The translations under genes and the position numbers were made by a program. Shown in pieces: positions 37,861 to 47,541 of a stretch of DNA of 64,000 nucleotides. This DNA comes from Clostridium sp. LS (lineage in GTDB: Bacteria; Bacillota; Clostridia; Clostridiales; Clostridiaceae), in NCBI RefSeq assembly GCF_002760435.1, contig NZ_AUUU01000013.1:81506-145505 (forward strand), written 5' to 3'. The notes beneath the pieces were generated by a model. That model was not told the origin of the DNA. It saw nothing but the letters and a program-made list of their open reading frames with translations, and searched no databases. The stretch's first letter is position 1, and every line of letters begins with the position of its first letter.

Positions 37861-37897
37861 TAAAAATCAAGATTTATAAAATAATTAAAAATGTCCA

Positions 37898-37949
37898 GTA
37901 TATACTATAAGATATTTAAAATAAAGAGTTTATAGTATGTACTTTTTTT
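37898..37949 (+). terminator. Hairpin at the left end of the element
   Basis: GTATATACTATAA (37898-37910) and TTATAGTATGTAC (37930-37942) form a 13-bp stem with one G-T pair, followed by seven T residues. It could block read-through from outside into the recombinase genes. Confidence 0.6.
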
Positions 37950-38017
37950 ATGTTTAAATAAATTAATATAGTGCATGTCCAATAAATGTTTTATAATAGA
38001 TAATAATAAAATGTCCA

Positions 38018-39460
38018 ATGGGAATCGTAATGAAAATTAAGAAGTGGATTAGGAAGGTTTTATGTATGTATAGGGATTTGGGTACTTTGAATTTAGATAA
38101 TGACGATATAGTAGATAGTATAGAAATTGATGAATTGAGATTTTTTATTAATAGGAAAACAAATTCAAAAGGATTAGATATTATTAACCTAAGATCTAAA
38201 GAATTTCGAGGAGTAAGAATAAATGTACTCGTAGGTGGAATTTATAAAACTTTTTTTGGAATCAAAGAGGAGAGTGCAAAAGGTGTTCACGAATTTACAG
38301 ATTTTTTCTATGATGATTTTGGTTTAGCTGAAATTAAAATTGGATTATCTGATAAAGCGTCAAATACTCTTAATAATTATTCAAAGCCTTTAATAAAGTT
38401 TTTAAATTACATATACAAACAAGGAATTAAAAACATAGAGGAATTAGATAAAGATATGATAAAAGAATTTTTAAACTTATATTCATATAACCTATTACCA
38501 GATGATTGCAAATCAGATACATGTAGGTCAAAAACGGAAGTTAATCGAGTAAATCAGGTAATAACTAAATTCATTTTTTGGTTATTCACATCTAAAAAAA
38601 CAGCAAGAAATAAAAAATTAAAATATAATATGAAGTACTTTGAAGCAAGTGATTTTAAAACTATGCAATATTCAAGAAAGCTGAAAAGTGGTGGGATAGA
38701 ATATAGATATAAATTACGGGATATAGTTACTGTAAACTTGGATAATTCAAATAATGGCCAAAAGCGAAGCAAAGCAATTAGAGGTACTTTATACACAGTA
38801 AAAAAGCTTATAGAAGTGTCCAGGATAATAGATCCAATGATTACGTTTGCCATCATTCTTGATTCGTTTGCTGGGTTAAGACTGGGTGAAGTTATGCAGA
38901 TGCATAATGGACGACTTAAATTAATTGATTCTAGATTTAAAAGTTGTAGTTTATATATAGATTTAACATCAGATTCTAGACTACGTTCTGACAGGGTCAA
39001 GACAGGAGAAATTAAAGTGAACAGAGAACAACCAATATTTGAGGTGTTTGCTGATGTTATAAGAGACGAATATTTAGAGCACCAAGAACTTTTATTACAG
39101 AAAGGATTTTTAATGCATAAATATGGTGCTTTGTTTATTAATGAGGAAGGAAAAGCTATGACTAGTGATAATTACATGAAAAGATTTAGAGCTATAGCTG
39201 AGCAAGCTATTATCAATATAAAAATTGAAGCCGCAAAAGGAAATGAACTAGCCATAAGAGAAGAACGGTTGCTTGAGGGGAAAATAATAACACCCCATTC
39301 TTTAAGATATATTTATAGTCAATTTATAAAAGAGGTTGTAGGGGAAAGAACTGCAGTGGCATACTTTCGTGGTGACCAAAATATAAAAAGTCAAGATACA
39401 TATATACCAGAGACTAATTTAAAAAAGGCTAAAGAGCTATTTATGAGCTATTTTGTCTAG
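38018..39460 (+). CDS. Tyrosine recombinase 1 of the trio (TnpA-like)
   Basis: 480 residues. A SAM-like N-terminal domain (about 100-180) is followed by the catalytic domain: first Arg in FAGLRLGEVMQMH, HSLRYIYSQFIKE (H-x-x-R), and the Tyr in SQDTYIPETN. The usual second His (LGH) is replaced by RGDQN. Such enzymes cut and rejoin DNA through a 3'-phosphotyrosine. Start uncertain: ATG 38018 or ATG 38030. It is followed by GGAGGAG and gene 2. Confidence 0.8.
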   Translation: MGIVMKIKKWIRKVLCMYRDLGTLNLDNDDIVDSIEIDELRFFINRKTNSKGLDIINLRSKEFRGVRINVLVGGIYKTFFGIKEESAKGVHEFTDFFYDDFGLAEIKIGLSDKASNTLNNYSKPLIKFLNYIYKQGIKNIEELDKDMIKEFLNLYSYNLLPDDCKSDTCRSKTEVNRVNQVITKFIFWLFTSKKTARNKKLKYNMKYFEASDFKTMQYSRKLKSGGIEYRYKLRDIVTVNLDNSNNGQKRSKAIRGTLYTVKKLIEVSRIIDPMITFAIILDSFAGLRLGEVMQMHNGRLKLIDSRFKSCSLYIDLTSDSRLRSDRVKTGEIKVNREQPIFEVFADVIRDEYLEHQELLLQKGFLMHKYGALFINEEGKAMTSDNYMKRFRAIAEQAIINIKIEAAKGNELAIREERLLEGKIITPHSLRYIYSQFIKEVVGERTAVAYFRGDQNIKSQDTYIPETNLKKAKELFMSYFV

Positions 39461-39468
39461 GAGGAGTA

Positions 39469-42366
39469 ATGAATAATTATAGAGTTCTAGAGATATTTAA
39501 AAATAAAGATCTTAGCTTTGATTTTTCAGGTGAATATATTAGTGTTGAGGAGTTGGATAGAGAATTTTTTACAATAGAATCTATTGTAAAAGAAACAATG
39601 ATTAAAGATAGACTTGGATTAGCGAAAAAGATTAAAGAAGGGGTTATTACTGGATTAATATGTGCGAAAAGCAATGGTGGGAATCTTTTTGTGAAAAAAA
39701 TATATGTTTACAAGAAGGATTTTAAATACGTATTGGAAGAATTCAATAAGAGCACTATTGAGTTAGACGTTTTTTTAGATAGTTTATACAAATTAGGTTA
39801 TAAAAGAATTACCCGCAATAGGGCCAGAGATATTTTTCAACGAATGGGCATGTTTGTTACCAATCCATTGAACAGAAGAATGAGGCATTTGGACATAGTT
39901 AAAGCAGAAAACTATAAAGCAAAATTTATAGAAATTAATGAAAACTATAAAAGTTATGAATGGGTTAAAATTGAGATAAGAAAAAAATATTTAGGGTATG
40001 AACCTAATATATTGAGTGAAATTAGATTTGCAGAATTCTTTGGAAAAAATAACTTTAATGTTTTGGAGTTTTATAGTGATTATAACTTTTTCGGGAAACA
40101 ATTGTATAGTAGGAAAGGATGCGTTGCTTACATAAAACATTTTATGAAAGATAAAATATCATATATTAAAGGAGATAAACAGTTTTTTCGTACTATTGAT
40201 ACTTTAAAAGAAGAAGATATAAATACACTATATTATACATATGAGCAATTAAAACAATTAGTAAATGAGATAGGTGAAGAAATTCCGAAAAAAAATAGTT
40301 TTGATTGTTTTAAAAGATATAAAATAAATGTAATTAGATTTATATCATTAATGACCTCAAGTCAACTTTTTTTCAGAAGAGAAGAAGTTGATAAGCTTAT
40401 AATTGAATCTAAAAAGTATATTAATAAGGAACAAATAAAAAAAGAATTAACTGAATTAACGGATATGACGATAAATGTTTCATTCCTGAAAAGAAGAAAT
40501 ATAAATGTGTATAAAGCTCCTACAAATTTGCTTAAAGAAAGCCAAATATATATTAAAAAATCAGAATTACTAATGTTAAAGGAACAGTTAATACGAGAAA
40601 ATGAAATAAGAAATGCAGGTAGTATTTATTCAATTTATAAAATCAAACTATCCCATGAGAAGATACTACTTAAGAATATAGATATAATAAAGATATTTGA
40701 TGAATATGTTCTCGATAAAAGTAATAAATCAGAAACAAGAGATATTGTGAAAATGGCTAGTATTTACGCTAAAGTTTGTACAGTGATAAATCATAATATT
40801 GATGGTAACGTTATGCAGTTACCACTAGAATATAAAATTGAAAAAGCAAAGCAATTGATGCAATTATCCCTAGATATTTCTGATGAAGTTATTAAATATT
40901 TAAGCATTTTTTTAAAAACACATTTAATACCCAATGTTAAGTTATCAGTTATTAAAGAAGAAAAAATTAAGGATAAGGTTGATAAATATAGCGATGATGA
41001 TTTTACGACTATTTTGATATCAATATTAGGCATATTAGATGATCCTATTAAGTTTAAAAAATTAATATATTATAGAACAGCTTCATCTGCAATATTATAT
41101 GTTTTAATTCATTTTGTATTTGCTTGGAGAAGAAATGATATTATAGAACAGTTGCCAAAACCAAATCTTAAACTCATTGGATATGATGATGGAATAAAAT
41201 TTCTAGAAGATTTAAAAAATGACATGTTCATTTTTGAAGAATATCATGGAGAAAAGATTTGTAAGGATATAACAGAGTATGTTTATAGAATGGGGCTAGT
41301 ATCAAATAAAAATAAACAACAATTAGAAGCAAGTATACAAGCAAATATATATAAGCATTTAGGATTATTAATGTGTATTTGTGAGGGTAATAGACAATAT
41401 TGCAAAAAAATTGAAAGGAAACGTCAAAATACAGAAACACTGATAAGTCCAGGAAGTGTCAAGACACGATATATAAATGAAACATTTTTATATTTTGGAA
41501 TAGATATAGTAGGCATACTTAGAAAGCCTTTTAGTAATCTTAGGGGAACTAAATCATTTTTCAGCGTTTTAGGTGAACGATTTGAGGAACTTGAAATATG
41601 TGTTTTAAAGGCTGTTAGCGAATTAAGGGCACATAAGAATGATAAAGAAAATATATCAAATACTGGTAGTAAGTATTATCTTCAAAAGGATATCAGTAAA
41701 GCTACAGTTGAGATATTTTCAAAAGAAACAATGGGAAGTGTTAAAGATTATATTCTAAAGCTAACTGATGATGATTACGATTTATTAGATGATAATAAGC
41801 AAATAGAAAAATTTAAGGCTTTAAAATTAAAAAACATAGATATAGAAAGAATTCATAAAAATTTATATAAAACAAGTAATATGTTAGAAGAGTTCTTCAA
41901 AGATTTCTGTGAGGATAAGGAACTTGCACAGAAGTTCCTTAGAGAGCTATTATATGGGAAGGCATATGCTAAACATGCTAACTGCAAATGCTTATTGAAA
42001 GTAAAAATTAATGTAGTTAACAGCATCATACTTGAAGATGAAACTGAAATAAAAGGAAAAGTAGTATGTCCGATTAGAATTGATAATTGTATTGGATGTA
42101 GCTATCTTGTTGCATTAAGATTGTTTATATATGAGTTTAAAGAATTACTCCGTAATTTTTTTATACAATTTGAGAATTTACTGGACATTGAATCAAAAAT
42201 ATTGTTTGCAAAAGTTTTTAATAAAAAGTATAGGCCACTACTTTCAGCATTTAAATCAGAGTTAGGCGAGAATATATTTAATAGAGTGTTAGATGCTGAA
42301 CAATATAAGGCATTTAGCAGACAAATTGAAGAAGTGAAGAATATTAAAAAGGAGGGAAATAAATGA
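39469..42366 (+). CDS. Very large recombinase-like protein, gene 2 of the trio (TnpB-like)
   Basis: 965 residues, lysine- and isoleucine-rich. The N-terminal half is helical with no recognised domain. The centre has HFVFAWRRNDIIEQLP, which matches the first-Arg region of tyrosine recombinases. Further on stand SVKTRYINETFLYFGID and NTGSKYYLQKDISKATVEIF, where the later catalytic part would lie. Two cysteine groups (CKCLLK; CPIRIDNCIGC) sit near the C-terminus (about 855-885), perhaps a zinc site. It is much longer than Tn554 TnpB (about 630). Its place between two recombinases supports the role. Confidence 0.6.
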   Translation: MNNYRVLEIFKNKDLSFDFSGEYISVEELDREFFTIESIVKETMIKDRLGLAKKIKEGVITGLICAKSNGGNLFVKKIYVYKKDFKYVLEEFNKSTIELDVFLDSLYKLGYKRITRNRARDIFQRMGMFVTNPLNRRMRHLDIVKAENYKAKFIEINENYKSYEWVKIEIRKKYLGYEPNILSEIRFAEFFGKNNFNVLEFYSDYNFFGKQLYSRKGCVAYIKHFMKDKISYIKGDKQFFRTIDTLKEEDINTLYYTYEQLKQLVNEIGEEIPKKNSFDCFKRYKINVIRFISLMTSSQLFFRREEVDKLIIESKKYINKEQIKKELTELTDMTINVSFLKRRNINVYKAPTNLLKESQIYIKKSELLMLKEQLIRENEIRNAGSIYSIYKIKLSHEKILLKNIDIIKIFDEYVLDKSNKSETRDIVKMASIYAKVCTVINHNIDGNVMQLPLEYKIEKAKQLMQLSLDISDEVIKYLSIFLKTHLIPNVKLSVIKEEKIKDKVDKYSDDDFTTILISILGILDDPIKFKKLIYYRTASSAILYVLIHFVFAWRRNDIIEQLPKPNLKLIGYDDGIKFLEDLKNDMFIFEEYHGEKICKDITEYVYRMGLVSNKNKQQLEASIQANIYKHLGLLMCICEGNRQYCKKIERKRQNTETLISPGSVKTRYINETFLYFGIDIVGILRKPFSNLRGTKSFFSVLGERFEELEICVLKAVSELRAHKNDKENISNTGSKYYLQKDISKATVEIFSKETMGSVKDYILKLTDDDYDLLDDNKQIEKFKALKLKNIDIERIHKNLYKTSNMLEEFFKDFCEDKELAQKFLRELLYGKAYAKHANCKCLLKVKINVVNSIILEDETEIKGKVVCPIRIDNCIGCSYLVALRLFIYEFKELLRNFFIQFENLLDIESKILFAKVFNKKYRPLLSAFKSELGENIFNRVLDAEQYKAFSRQIEEVKNIKKEGNK

Positions 42367-43985
42367 AGGTAAAACAAAAGTTATGGATAGAAAATGTAGA
42401 ACAGTTCCAATTATCTAAGTTAAATAAATATATTAATAAATTTGAAAAATTAAAAGATGATGGATACATAGCAGCTAATATTAAATTTGAAGATAGGATT
42501 TGGCGTGTTAAAATCATTGGAGTAGAGTTAAATTTAAATTTCTTAAATAACATAGAGTTAATGAATGCGTCAAAAGAATTAAAAATATCACAAGATTTTA
42601 TAGATAGTAGTATTAAATCATTCTTATTAGATTATATTGAAAATACATCTCAAGGAAATATCAAGATTAAGTTGAATTATTTAAAATCACTTATAAATAG
42701 AGAATTAATAGAGAGGTATGCATTATCTGTGAATGTTTATGATTTTACGTTTTTCTGTAAATTCAATGATTTTATAGGTGGGATTTGTTCAGAATATATT
42801 GAATCAATCACTGAATATGCTGTAGAAAGAGATTATAAAAATAAAAAAATACCTAGCTTTGTAAGTGTGTTTAAATTTGACGATGTAATAGAGGAATTTT
42901 ATAGAAGAAATAAAAATAATATAAAAGTACTTTTAAAGTGGTATCCGATTATTGTTTGGTGGAAATTAACTTCAGTTATACCTTTGAGACCTTCTGAACT
43001 TATAAATATGGATCGATTGTGTATTGATGAAATTAATGGAGAGTACTTTATTATTGTTAAACGGAGCTTAGGCAAAATAAGTGGTTTTAAATTGGTTAAT
43101 TCGTCCAATGAAAATGAGTGTTATTATAATGATAAAATAAATATTGATGAGAAAATGTATAAATTTTTAAAAAAGTATATTAAGGATATGGAAAACTATG
43201 GTGGTAAGTATCTTTTTTCAAAAGAACTATATATGTCATATAATTTAATACAGCCCAATTTGAATAAAAATAAATTTACAGTTGCAAATTTGACTTACTT
43301 GCTTAATAGGTTTTATGATGATTTTATACAACACAAAAAGGGATATGTAATTTGCAATAGATATGAAAAACCATTTGAAACATTAGAAGAAAAAGAGATA
43401 GAGAGGCTTTCATTATATGATTCAAGGCATATAGCTATTATAAATGCAATATTTTTAGGATATGATATTCAGACGGTTCAGCGTCTTGCTAGACATAAAG
43501 TAGTTAATACTACTTATGGTTATTTTAGGCATGAGCATGAATATGCGAAATCTTTTGCTCTTTCTTTTTCAAAAAAGATGTTACATAAAAATGACTTAAA
43601 AAAAATTCCCAATATAAAAAGATCCCATAATCATGGGAGATTACTTGCAAGTGTTGTGTTGGGAATAGATGATGTTATATCAGTTAATAGAAAAGACTTT
43701 AAATCATGTGGTGGATATTGTGAATATAATACAAATAAGGATATTTTATTTTGTATGAAATATCTACCTAATCATGTTTTATGTCCTAAGTTTATACCAT
43801 ATGATGAAGATGTTCAAATTGGACAAGCAGAAAAAAAGTTAGAAAATTGTATAAAAGTTCTCTGTGACATAGTAAAAGACAGGGAAACAATTGCAAATTT
43901 TGATGAAAAAATGTCTATTCAACGAGATGCCATGCTTAATAATACTTATGAATTAGCTCATCTATTGGCAAAAAAGGAGAAGTAA
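42363..43985 (+). CDS. Tyrosine recombinase 3 of the trio
   Basis: 540 residues. The ATG overlaps the stop of gene 2 (ATGA). Catalytic domain: VIPLRPSELINMD (first Arg), LYDSRHIAIINAIFLG (H-x-x-R box with Tyr in place of His), ARHKVVNTTYGYFRHEHEYAK (His and the nucleophile Tyr). The C-terminus contains CGGYCEYN ... CMKYLPNHVLCPKF, a Cys4-like group also seen in trio recombinases. It is translated together with gene 2. Confidence 0.78.
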   Translation: MKVKQKLWIENVEQFQLSKLNKYINKFEKLKDDGYIAANIKFEDRIWRVKIIGVELNLNFLNNIELMNASKELKISQDFIDSSIKSFLLDYIENTSQGNIKIKLNYLKSLINRELIERYALSVNVYDFTFFCKFNDFIGGICSEYIESITEYAVERDYKNKKIPSFVSVFKFDDVIEEFYRRNKNNIKVLLKWYPIIVWWKLTSVIPLRPSELINMDRLCIDEINGEYFIIVKRSLGKISGFKLVNSSNENECYYNDKINIDEKMYKFLKKYIKDMENYGGKYLFSKELYMSYNLIQPNLNKNKFTVANLTYLLNRFYDDFIQHKKGYVICNRYEKPFETLEEKEIERLSLYDSRHIAIINAIFLGYDIQTVQRLARHKVVNTTYGYFRHEHEYAKSFALSFSKKMLHKNDLKKIPNIKRSHNHGRLLASVVLGIDDVISVNRKDFKSCGGYCEYNTNKDILFCMKYLPNHVLCPKFIPYDEDVQIGQAEKKLENCIKVLCDIVKDRETIANFDEKMSIQRDAMLNNTYELAHLLAKKEK

Positions 43986-43988
43986 TAT

Positions 43989-44768
43989 ATGTCTAAGAAT
44001 CATAAAAAATGTTCAGAAGAAACGTTGATTTCAATCGTAAAAGACTATATTGAAAATGCTGTTTTTAAGAAAGTTAAATATACAGATTTAGCTGAATATG
44101 CAAAAGAAAAGGGGTATGAGAGTGTTGAGAGAAGGGATTTTTCTCGTAACAAAAATATAAGTAATCTAATTAATGATATTAATGAAAAAAATCTTTTATC
44201 AGAAAAGGCTTTGAAACTTGAGAATATGCCATTTAAATCATTCTATATTGATATAGATTTTGTAGAGAAAATTAATAAGAATAATAGATTACAGTACTTA
44301 AATTATTTTAATAAAGCGCAAACCGATATTATTAAAGAAAACGAAAAACTAAAAAAACAAATTTCAGAATTAAAAGTATTTATTGATACCTTAAAGACAG
44401 ATAAAATTGTATTGGCAAATAAACTAAGAGAAAAACAATCAGAAAATAGAGAACTAAAGAAACTATTAATTAGAGAAAATTCTAAAAGAGATATTCTATA
44501 TGAACTAGAATTATTCGAAAAACTTAGGGGGTCATTAAAAGTAAAAAATTTTGCAGAACATACCTATGTAGACTTTTATAATAAATACTGGAATGAAAAA
44601 CAGACAGATATATTGGATATTACAGATATTACAAACGAGAAACAAAACCAAGAGAACATTAGAAAATTAGAAACTGAAATATATACAAGTACAAAAGCGT
44701 TGCTACATGAAAATGTAAAAGAAGCTGAGGATGATAGTTTGAATTTACCAAGTTATGATGACTTTTAA
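43989..44768 (+). CDS. Coiled-coil accessory protein of the element (TnpC-like)
   Basis: 259 residues, three bases after gene 3, with AAGGAGA. The N-terminus (about 1-60) may be a small DNA-binding helical domain. Residues about 112-160 are a regular coiled coil (ENEKLKKQISELKVF). The position as last gene of a recombinase operon is that of tnpC in Tn554, which is smaller and promotes orientation and efficiency of transposition. No sequence motif proves this. Confidence 0.55.
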   Translation: MSKNHKKCSEETLISIVKDYIENAVFKKVKYTDLAEYAKEKGYESVERRDFSRNKNISNLINDINEKNLLSEKALKLENMPFKSFYIDIDFVEKINKNNRLQYLNYFNKAQTDIIKENEKLKKQISELKVFIDTLKTDKIVLANKLREKQSENRELKKLLIRENSKRDILYELELFEKLRGSLKVKNFAEHTYVDFYNKYWNEKQTDILDITDITNEKQNQENIRKLETEIYTSTKALLHENVKEAEDDSLNLPSYDDF

Positions 44769-44785
44769 CATGGGAGCTCAGATTT

Positions 44786-45590
44786 TTATTCACTTTTGAA
44801 TTTTAATAATAATGCAGAGTTTATACTAACATCAACAGGCCCTAAATTATGAACTAAGGCTCCAAGAACTGGATTTGAAATGTCTGTCATTGCAAGTATT
44901 ATAGCTATAAAATTTAGCAACATGGAAAGAGATAAGTTTCATATAATTTTAGTTATAGTTTTTGAGACAGACTTAATAAATGGGGGATAGATTTAAAATA
45001 TCATCACTTACAATAGCAATGGCTGCTGCATCAACAGCAATATCACTTATGCCCCACATTGCAATACCTACATATGCTTTCTTAAGAGCAGGGGCATAAT
45101 TAATTCCATTTCCAATCATGCATATAATCTCATTTTTTTTGATATTCTTCAATTACAAACAGTTTATCTTTTGGTAAACATTCAGAGTAAATATTTATAA
45201 TACCTATATTATTAGCAATATGAGAAGCAGCTTGTGGATTATCTTCAGTTAATTAGATACTTTCTACAGTGATTAAACTTAGCTTTTTAATCATTGATTT
45301 AGAATCTTTACGTAATTTTTAAGCTAGTACTATAAAACCATATGGTTGAGCGTTGATAACTACATAAATAACTGTACAGTTTTTGTTTATATAAGTTGAC
45401 GCATTGTCAAATATTCCTTTTGATATTTCTATAGAATTTTCAGTTAACAATTTACCATTTCCTGCAAGAATTGTATTGGATATAAATACTGAATGTAAAA
45501 ATACGATGTTTTTAATCTAAGATTTAATTTATCTTCAATGGCAATAGATATAATATGCTAAGCTATGATTTAGTAAAACCATTAAACAGT
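44786..45590 (-). pseudogene. Decayed heavy-metal P1B-type ATPase, C-terminal half
   Basis: Minus-strand translation gives typical CadA/ZntA-like pieces with several stops and frame changes: NTILAGNGKLLTENSI, TVIYVVINAQPYGFIVLA, ITVESI-x-LTEDNPQAASHIA (TGDN region, Gly lost), MIGNGINYAPALKKAYVGIAM (normally [10 protein letters not shown], key Asp residues lost), and the C-terminal membrane helix NPVLGALVHNLGP ... INSALLLKFKSE. The stop complement is at 44786-44788. The P-loop domain start and DKTG region are not recognisable. It abuts the recombinase element. Confidence 0.8.
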
Positions 45591-45662
45591 AGCAAACATG
45601 TCATTGAAAATAGAAAAATAAGTAGATAAGAATAGTTTGCAATTAATATACAAATAATTTAT

Positions 45663-45678
45663 ATTATCAATTGATATT
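45663..45678. promoter_or_regulatory. Metal-island palindrome, copy 1
   Basis: ATTATCAATTGATATT, 14 of 16 matches to ATTATCAATTGATAAT. It lies upstream of the decayed ATPase gene. Confidence 0.5.
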
Positions 45679-45799
45679 GATGCTTAAGTATTGCCTTATA
45701 ATATAAATATAAAAATTAAATTTAGCATTAGAAATTAATCCTGTGTATAAATGCCATGAAACGTAATGATAATTTAACAAAATGAAATTATAATAGATA

Positions 45800-45828
45800 T
45801 TTACAACTGAGAGTTTTAGACGTATAAT
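45800..45828 (+). promoter_or_regulatory. Promoter of the M-box / NRMT unit
   Basis: TTTACA (45800-45805), 17-base spacer, TATAAT (45823-45828). Confidence 0.65.
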
Positions 45829-45839
45829 GAGTTGAACGT

Positions 45840-45855
45840 ATTATCAATTGAAAAT
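45840..45855. promoter_or_regulatory. Metal-island palindrome, copy 2
   Basis: ATTATCAATTGAAAAT, just downstream of the -10, where a bound protein would block initiation. Confidence 0.5.
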
Positions 45856-45895
45856 AAAAAGATAATATATTTAATATTTATAAAATTTAATAAAA

Positions 45896-46090
45896 TTGTT
45901 AGGTGAGGCTCCTATGTACAGGATATACGCTACTGCCCAAAAACATCGAGAGATGCCAATGGGTCAACAGATACTGCCGAAAGTTAAGGCTTTATTTAAT
46001 GTAGCTGAGTTTAACTCAAAGCCACATAGTGCTAAAGCTCAACAAAAAGTAATATATTATTTTTTGCGGGCTTTTACGAGCTCTTTTTTT
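45896..46090 (+). ncRNA. M-box (ykoK) magnesium riboswitch 1 with terminator
   Basis: The aptamer (about 45896-46045) carries the class's conserved blocks in order: TTAGGTGAGGCTCCTAT, ACGCTACTGCCC, GAGAGATGCCAATGGGTCAACAG, TTAAGGC, and the closing GTGCTAAAGCTCAACAA, with P1 formed by TTGTT and AACAA. The expression platform ends in a hairpin (GGGCT / AGCTC) with seven T residues (46066-46090). M-box RNAs fold when Mg2+ is ample and then favour termination, so downstream transport genes are expressed when magnesium is low. Confidence 0.92.
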
Positions 46091-46176
46091 ATTGCATGAA
46101 TCACTTTTTATATGTTCATGTAATAAAATGTATGAAAAGTATATTAGAATCTAAACTAGGAGGAGTGATAAGTTTA

Positions 46177-46239
46177 ATGGATGGAGACCCGTATGATAAG
46201 CAGAATAGCATAATAATTAAAAATTATCAGAAAATATGA
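46177..46239 (+). CDS. Micro-ORF after M-box 1
   Basis: 20 codons from ATG 46177, behind a strong AGGAGGAG at 46158. Sequence starts MDGDPYDKQNSI. It lies between the riboswitch terminator and the MgtE-N gene. A similar D-rich/YxKQ start occurs in the small ORF after M-box 2. It may be a leader peptide, a micro-protein or a truncated relic. Confidence 0.35.
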   Translation: MDGDPYDKQNSIIIKNYQKI

Positions 46240-46299
46240 TTAGGGTGTACTGACATTAAACTATGAATTGTGCACTCTAAAAGAAAAGGAGAGTGTACA

Positions 46300-47526
46300 A
46301 TGAAATTTAAAAGTGTTTATTTAAGCAGAATATTAGATAAAAAAATATATACAACTAGTAACGAAGTATTGGGAACTTTAAAGGATTTAGCTGTTGATGC
46401 AAAATTTAAAAATCCCAAAGTTACTATAGCTGTTATTAAGACAAAAGATGGAATAAAATATATTGATTTTGAGAATATTGATATTTCCAAGGAGAAAAGA
46501 CAATATAAGTTAGTTTGCAATGAAGTCAAAGAGTCCAATTTGGGAAATTTATTATTGTTAAAAAAGTATGTTTTAGATAAGCAGATTATTGATGTTAATG
46601 GTAGAAAGGTAGTTAGAGCTAATGATGTTAGATTAATTATCCTTGATTCAGGTATGTTTATTGCAGCAGTAGATATCGGAATGGAGGGCATATTAAGAAG
46701 AATTGGAATAGCTAAACCATTAAAAATATTAGGAGTTAAAGTGCAAAGTAAATTAATGCTATGGGATGAAATTGAAACAGCATTTGCTTCAGAAGATATT
46801 TCACTTTCAAAATCCTATAATAAGCTCCATACACTTCATCCATCAGATCTAGCAGATATAATTGAAGATTTTGATGCAAATACTGGTGCAATTATTTTTT
46901 CAAGATTAGATACTGCTAGGGCTGCAGATGTATTAGAAGAATTAGAAGAGGACGTACAAGTAAGCTTGCTCAGAACACTGTCTATAGAGAGAGCAGCAGA
47001 TATTCTTGAAGAAATGCCTGCAGATGAGGCTGCAGACGTGTTAGATGGATTACAGGAAGATAAAGCAGAAGAGCTGCTTAGCAACATGGAAAAAGAAGCT
47101 TCAGATGAAATAAGAGAACTTATGGAATATGAAGATAATCTAGTTGGAAGTATTATGACTACTGATTTTATATCATGTCCAATTGATTATACAGTAGCGG
47201 ATATAATTAATGATATTCGAAAAGCTGATGAAGAAATTGAACAGTTTTATTATGTTTATGTTGTAAATGATGCAAATAAACTTATGGGAGTAGTTTCATT
47301 AAGAGAATTAGTTATTTCTACTCCTGATAAAAAAATAGAAGAGTTTATGAGTAAAAAAGTTATATATATAAAGGATGAAGAAAAAATAAGTCATTTAGCA
47401 AAAGATATAATCAAATATAATTTACTTGCTATGCCTGTAGTTGATGAAGAAATGCATTTAATTGGGAGTGTAAGTTTAATCGATATTGTTTATGAAATTG
47501 CAAAGCATAATAAGAGGTTGAAATAG
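46300..47526 (+). CDS. Soluble MgtE-N/CBS protein with PRC-type N-terminus
   Basis: 408 residues from ATG 46300, 8 bases after AAGGAGA. Residues about 1-130 look like a PRC-barrel repeat, about 150-260 are the MgtE superhelical N domain (HPSDLADIIEDFD; AADVLEELEEDVQ; AADILEEMPADEAADVL), and about 270-395 are two CBS domains (SIMTTDFISCP; FMSKKVIYIKDEE). The MgtE membrane domain is missing, so this is not a channel by itself. In MgtE these cytosolic domains sense Mg2+. The next gene, 15 bases on, is an Nramp-related transporter; the pair is probably a transporter with a separate Mg2+-sensing regulator. Confidence 0.85.
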   Translation: MKFKSVYLSRILDKKIYTTSNEVLGTLKDLAVDAKFKNPKVTIAVIKTKDGIKYIDFENIDISKEKRQYKLVCNEVKESNLGNLLLLKKYVLDKQIIDVNGRKVVRANDVRLIILDSGMFIAAVDIGMEGILRRIGIAKPLKILGVKVQSKLMLWDEIETAFASEDISLSKSYNKLHTLHPSDLADIIEDFDANTGAIIFSRLDTARAADVLEELEEDVQVSLLRTLSIERAADILEEMPADEAADVLDGLQEDKAEELLSNMEKEASDEIRELMEYEDNLVGSIMTTDFISCPIDYTVADIINDIRKADEEIEQFYYVYVVNDANKLMGVVSLRELVISTPDKKIEEFMSKKVIYIKDEEKISHLAKDIIKYNLLAMPVVDEEMHLIGSVSLIDIVYEIAKHNKRLK

Positions 47527-47541
47527 GTGGAGGTGTAGAAG

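Larger units (their letters stand above)
37853..44785 (+). mobile_element. Tyrosine-recombinase trio element (Tn554/RIT-like)
   Basis: Four tightly packed genes (gaps of 8, -4 and 3 bases) encode three recombinase-like proteins and a coiled-coil accessory protein. The left edge is set by the broken TIGR00266 gene near 37853; the right edge is set only by the start of the P-type ATPase remnant at 44786. Three ATGTCCA repeats lie at 37891, 37975 and 38011 near the left end, possible recombinase sites. No target duplication was found. No cargo gene is present between the ends. Confidence 0.55.
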
